The position numbers were made by a program, and so were the translations under genes. The notes under the pieces are model-generated. The model was not told where the DNA came from. It saw nothing but the letters and a program-made list of their open reading frames with translations, and made no database searches. Positions 36,633-39,717 of a DNA stretch of 39,717 nt are shown here, piece by piece (positions within the stretch are counted from its first letter, which is position 1; each line of letters begins with the position of its first letter). The DNA lies in contig CAIMSU010000028.1 in NCBI GenBank assembly GCA_903844155.1, positions 1 to 39,717 of the forward strand, given 5' to 3'. The stretch is from an uncultured Pseudomonadota bacterium. Its GTDB lineage: Bacteria; Myxococcota_A; UBA796; SXON01.

Positions 36633-37361
36633 ATGCTGCGCCCGCGTTTCGTGCTGTGCGCCCTCGCGGCGCTGGCGGGTTGTTCGACGATCCACGGCGT
36701 CAAGCCGGTCGGAAAGGGGATGGTGCGGCCCGAGGTCTCGGAGGGGGGCCCGTTCACCCTGGTCTACGGCGCGCCGATCCCCATCCCGCTCTCGACGCTC
36801 GGCGTCACCTACGGAGTGGACGACAAGACCGATGTCCACGTGGCCTGGCACACGTCAGCCGCGGCGTTCTACAAGGTTTTTGGTGCGGACGCGGGGGCGT
36901 CGCGGGAGCTGCTGACCTGGTCCGGCGCGCGTCCACGGGTGATGGCGGACCTGACCGTGCTCACGTTTGCGGGCGACAACGAGACGACCACGTCGGCGGG
37001 TCAGGGTGGCGGTTCGCCGGGCGGCTTTCGCTTGTTCGTGCAGCCCACGGCCACCGCAAGCTGGGATTGGGGGAAGCACGGGCGCCAGACCGTCTACGGC
37101 TCGCTTACTGGGTTCTTCCAGCCCTTTCCCACGCTTCACCTGCTGCCTGCACTCGCTGTCGGCAACCAGTGGGCCCTGGGCCCGCGCCTTGTGCTCACCA
37201 CCGAGTTGAAGTGGCTGGCGTTCACGCAGAGCAACATCCCGCCGGTGCCGGACTACTACGGGCCCGGGAACATCGGGGCGATCGGATTCAATTTAGGTCT
37301 CAGCTACACAATCGGTCGGCTGCCATCGCCGCCGGCCGCCTCGACCGGAGCGTCCCGATGA
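36633..37361 (+). CDS. Outer-membrane-type lipoprotein
   Basis: A 242-residue exported protein. The signal ends in an LAGC lipobox. The mature region has alternating beta strands typical of barrel or barrel-like proteins (FTLVYGAPIPIPLSTLGVTYGVDDKTDVHVAWH, TVYGSLTGFFQPFP, IGAIGFNLGLSYTIG). The fold suggests a surface or outer-membrane-associated protein of unknown role. ATG 36633 has GGAG 8 nt upstream, and a TGA-TACC element lies further upstream (36606-36613). Its stop overlaps the ATG of the downstream hydrolase (ATGA), implying coupling. Confidence 0.75.
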   Translation: MLRPRFVLCALAALAGCSTIHGVKPVGKGMVRPEVSEGGPFTLVYGAPIPIPLSTLGVTYGVDDKTDVHVAWHTSAAAFYKVFGADAGASRELLTWSGARPRVMADLTVLTFAGDNETTTSAGQGGGSPGGFRLFVQPTATASWDWGKHGRQTVYGSLTGFFQPFPTLHLLPALAVGNQWALGPRLVLTTELKWLAFTQSNIPPVPDYYGPGNIGAIGFNLGLSYTIGRLPSPPAASTGASR

Positions 37362-38194
37362 TCGCCCTCACGCTCGCTGGCAGCCTGATGGGCTGCATGA
37401 CGATGGACAGCTTCTTCTTCAACGGTACGCCCGTCACCTCCTACGCGCTCGGCGGCGACATCATCCCGCCCGAGGACGTCGAGCAGGTCACCTTCACGAC
37501 CGACGATGGCTGGACCGACTACGGCGTGTGGGCGCACCAGCCCGACCCGAACGCCCCGGTGTTCGTCTACTTCCACGGGAACGCCGACAACATCGACCAC
37601 TACTGGCTGAACAACGACGATCCCACCAAGCCCGGTCGCGTCGAATTCTACTGGCAGATGGGCTTCAATACGTTCATCTTCGACTACCGCGGCTACGGGA
37701 TGACGGGCGGCGACCCGACGTACACCACGCTGCAGACGGATGGTGATTCGGCCGCGGAGTACGTCATGTCCGCGACGGGATTGACCAGCGACCAGCTCTA
37801 TTATCACGCGCTTTCCCTTGGCGGTGTCCCTGCGCTCAAGGCCGCCGCCGACTACCCACCGAAGGCGATGTCCACCGAGGATGTGTTCGCCAACATCAGC
37901 ATGATCGTCAACGACGCGAGTGACCTCGATCTGCCCCCCGGTTGGTTTGTCCAGGACGATTGGGACAACGCCGCGGCCGCCGCCGACGTGCACGTCCCGA
38001 TCCTCATCATGCACGGCGACTCGGACACGTACATCAACCCGTACTCGGCCGAGCTGATCTACGCGCAGGCCAACGACCCCAGGGTCATCTGGCATCCGCC
38101 CGGGTGCGATCACGACACCACGCCGGACATCGACCCCACCGAGTACATCGCGCACTTGAACGGCTGGATCTCCGGCGCCGACTGGCCGTCCTGA
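37358..38194 (+). CDS. Alpha/beta hydrolase lipoprotein
   Basis: A 278-residue exported hydrolase of the alpha/beta fold (BEM46/YfhR-like layout). A short signal ends in an LMGC lipobox. The oxyanion motif is VFVYFHGNADN, DYRGYGMTGG follows strand 4, the nucleophile Ser sits in ALSLGG where relatives usually have GxSxGG, the acidic residue is in MHGDSDTYI, and the final His is in GCDHDTTPD. The first glycine of the elbow is replaced by alanine, otherwise the set is intact. The substrate is unknown. ATG 37358 overlaps the preceding stop and has GGAG 7 nt upstream, which argues against the long frame beginning at 36656. Confidence 0.88.
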   Translation: MIALTLAGSLMGCMTMDSFFFNGTPVTSYALGGDIIPPEDVEQVTFTTDDGWTDYGVWAHQPDPNAPVFVYFHGNADNIDHYWLNNDDPTKPGRVEFYWQMGFNTFIFDYRGYGMTGGDPTYTTLQTDGDSAAEYVMSATGLTSDQLYYHALSLGGVPALKAAADYPPKAMSTEDVFANISMIVNDASDLDLPPGWFVQDDWDNAAAAADVHVPILIMHGDSDTYINPYSAELIYAQANDPRVIWHPPGCDHDTTPDIDPTEYIAHLNGWISGADWPS

Positions 38195-38207
38195 CGGGCG
38201 ACATCCG

Positions 38208-39611
38208 ATGAGCCGCTACCGCATCGACGGCGAGGCCCCGGCGGGCCCCGAGCTGATCCGCTACCTCGCCCATGACACACTCGACGACGCCCCGGTCGAG
38301 CTCATCGGCCTCAAACGCCACGTCTGGCTACGCCCCGGCGCTCGGGAGGAATTCGCTGTCGTCGCGGTCGACGGGCCCGCTGCCCTGGCGATCCTGGGAC
38401 GGCTCGACCACGACGGTCACGCGGTGGTGGTCCGTCCGCGCCTGCTGCGCTCGCTGCGGGGCGTCCGACTCACCCCCGACGAAGCGCTCGCCGTGCTCGC
38501 CTGGCTGGCGCCCTCGCTCCTCGGCGCGCCCTTCCGCGGTCGCCTCACCGTCGACGACATCTGGCTCGACCTCGCCGGTCATCCGCGGCTGATGGGCCTC
38601 CTACGCCCCGAAGACGTCGGCCTCCACGCGCCGTCGGTCGAGCCCCCCGAGATCGCCACTGGCGGGATCCACGCGAATTCTGACCTGTACTCGCTCGGCG
38701 CGATCCTGTACGCCGCTGTTGCAGGGGAGGAGCCGACCCGGCCGCCTGCCGATCTGGCGCAAAAGGCAGCCGTCCCGCCTGCAACGGCAGCGACGCTGAT
38801 GCGGCTGCTGCACGCGGATCCGGCCGAGCGGGCCGCCGATCTTCCGCCCGCGGGCGATCCCCCGGTCATCGACCTCCCGGTCGCGAGGAGCCAGGTGCCG
38901 TCGGTGCGATCGGACGCGGGGACGGTCATGCCGGTGCGCCGGGAGCGGTGGCAGGCGGCCGTGGTGGTCGACACGAGCGCGCTCGATCCGGCTGGGCGAG
39001 CCCGGCTGGCGGTGCTGGCAGGAGTGCCCGTTGCGGCGGTGGAACGGGCGGGAAAGCGCGGACTGCCGTTCGTGGTCGGGGCCTGGGCGCAGCTGGCCGA
39101 CGCGGAGCGTGAACTTGGACGGTACACGCGCAGGAAAATCCCCGCGGCGCTTGTGAACACCGTGACGCCGCCGATCGTTCAGTGGGCGCTGACGGGGTTC
39201 CTCGCCGCCGGACTCGGTTTTGCGTCGACAGGCTACTTCCGGTACGCGTTCTGGGGCGCGGCGCTCGCCCTCTTCGGTGGTGCTGTGGCCCGTGTCCGGA
39301 CGGGACTGGGGGTCGCCCGCATCGGTGTTGCCATCCTCGACCGCATCCAGGCGGGGAACGCCGATGATGTCGCGGGGGAGGCGGCGACGGCGCGGGTCGC
39401 GCTCCTTCGGGCGGATCTACCGTCCCATTCGCGCGTCGCGCTGCTCGAAGCGCTGGACGCCGCGGTGGACGACGTCTCCAGCCTCGCTGCGGCGACGGTT
39501 GTGCACCCGGGAAGCGTGAACCAGGCCGAGCTTCGTGGGGCCGAGGGCCGGGCGGCGGCGGCGACGGCGGCGGTGCGGGCGGCGTTGGCCGAGGTCGAGC
39601 GGGGAAGCTGA
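38208..39611 (+). CDS. Membrane pseudokinase-like protein
   Basis: A 467-residue protein. The N-terminal 210 residues resemble a degenerate Ser/Thr kinase: an N-lobe-like beta segment lacking a Gly-rich loop and catalytic Lys, no HRD or DFG, but a recognisable C-lobe (EPPEIATGG, then NSDLYSLGAILYAAVAGEEP, and LLHADPAERA, which parallel the kinase APE, DxWSxG and DPxxR segments). A low-complexity region follows, then a hydrophobic pair of helices near 325-365 and a C-terminal helical Ala/Arg-rich tail. It would be a membrane-tethered scaffold or allosteric partner rather than an active kinase. It starts 13 nt after the hydrolase lipoprotein stop, so it probably shares that operon. Confidence 0.75.
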   Translation: MSRYRIDGEAPAGPELIRYLAHDTLDDAPVELIGLKRHVWLRPGAREEFAVVAVDGPAALAILGRLDHDGHAVVVRPRLLRSLRGVRLTPDEALAVLAWLAPSLLGAPFRGRLTVDDIWLDLAGHPRLMGLLRPEDVGLHAPSVEPPEIATGGIHANSDLYSLGAILYAAVAGEEPTRPPADLAQKAAVPPATAATLMRLLHADPAERAADLPPAGDPPVIDLPVARSQVPSVRSDAGTVMPVRRERWQAAVVVDTSALDPAGRARLAVLAGVPVAAVERAGKRGLPFVVGAWAQLADAERELGRYTRRKIPAALVNTVTPPIVQWALTGFLAAGLGFASTGYFRYAFWGAALALFGGAVARVRTGLGVARIGVAILDRIQAGNADDVAGEAATARVALLRADLPSHSRVALLEALDAAVDDVSSLAAATVVHPGSVNQAELRGAEGRAAAATAAVRAALAEVERGS

Positions 39612-39675
39612 ATAGTCGAACATGCGGCTGGCCGGCGCCTGCTGGGGGATGAAACTGGCGGCCGGCCCGGACCTT

Positions 39676-39717
39676 TGCGCGGGCGGCCGCCGGTACTCCG
39701 GCGCTTCCGCCCGCGCA
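39676..39717. repeat. Large near-palindromic hairpin at the window edge
   Basis: An 11-nt perfect inverted repeat (TGCGCGGGCGG / CCGCCCGCGCA) encloses a second perfect 6-bp stem with a TACT loop (CGCCGG-TACT-CCGGCG), separated by one base on one side and three (CTT) on the other, giving a 17-bp stem overall. The right arm reaches the last base of the window, so its full extent is unknown. It may be a terminator after the pseudokinase gene or a dispersed repeat. Positions 39612-39675 hold no supported gene; an open frame from ATG 39622 runs to the end but has no support. Confidence 0.55.

Noticed and set aside
39622-39717. Open frame from ATG to the window end (32 residues)
   Set aside because: It overlaps the strong hairpin, has no Shine-Dalgarno and is too short to judge.

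Overview
The window is high-GC DNA that looks chromosomal and most resembles Myxococcota (former Deltaproteobacteria). The pointers are lineage-typical rather than proof: many secreted lipoproteins with Asp/Thr/Gly-rich linkers, two giant MopE-type 'CDGxDNDCDG' repeat proteins (one ending in a bacterial fibrinogen-like GGGWT domain), a CXXCH/DUF1501-type secreted pair, a zinc-ribbon-tagged PBP1A, a pseudokinase and a degenerate HD-GYP protein. There is no rRNA, tRNA, CRISPR array, transposase, integrase or phage gene that I can see. About 28 protein genes occupy nearly all of the sequence.

Layout. 1-236: leader/terminator region. 237-8891: lipoprotein, an S41 C-terminal-processing protease (minus), a divergent PBP1A, a Cys-rich lipoprotein and a translationally coupled HExxH metallopeptidase lipoprotein. 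8875-14615: helical protein (minus), alpha/beta hydrolase, FAD amine-oxidase-like protein (minus), an unrecognised 501-residue protein, and a Tat-exported class V aminotransferase. 14780-20506: two huge MopE-repeat lipoproteins that converge with zero bases between their stop codons. 20559-22866: an ABC ATPase / YtrA-type GntR repressor / permease operon (minus) with a clear promoter. 23000-25788: a secreted CXXCH protein overlapping a Tat-exported DUF1501 protein. 25792-31629: a compact five-gene minus-strand operon (radical SAM, lipoprotein, outer-membrane barrel, cupredoxin-like protein, membrane adenylate cyclase). 31804-33455: DUF4126 membrane protein, FolB and a RibD-C/DHFR-like reductase. 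33441-36459: an operon of a probably frame-shifted two-part protein and a degenerate HD-GYP protein, which share an N-terminal module. 36633-39611: outer-membrane lipoprotein, hydrolase lipoprotein, and a membrane pseudokinase. A large hairpin closes the window.

How genes work together. The dominant theme is the cell envelope: peptidoglycan synthesis (PBP1A) divergent from a periplasmic protease, and about ten exported lipoproteins or surface proteins. Signalling is the second theme (cyclase with periplasmic sensor, degenerate HD-GYP, pseudokinase, GntR repressor). The strongest candidates for something undescribed are the radical SAM-to-cyclase operon and the HD-GYP operon whose adjacent products carry the same unassigned N-terminal domain. 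Two genome-level habits stand out: all six convergent gene pairs are tail-to-tail within -17 to +6 nt, and several genes carry a TGRTAcc-type -10 element only 6-7 nt before the start codon, suggesting leaderless transcripts.

No database search was run; family names rest on motifs read directly in the translations.
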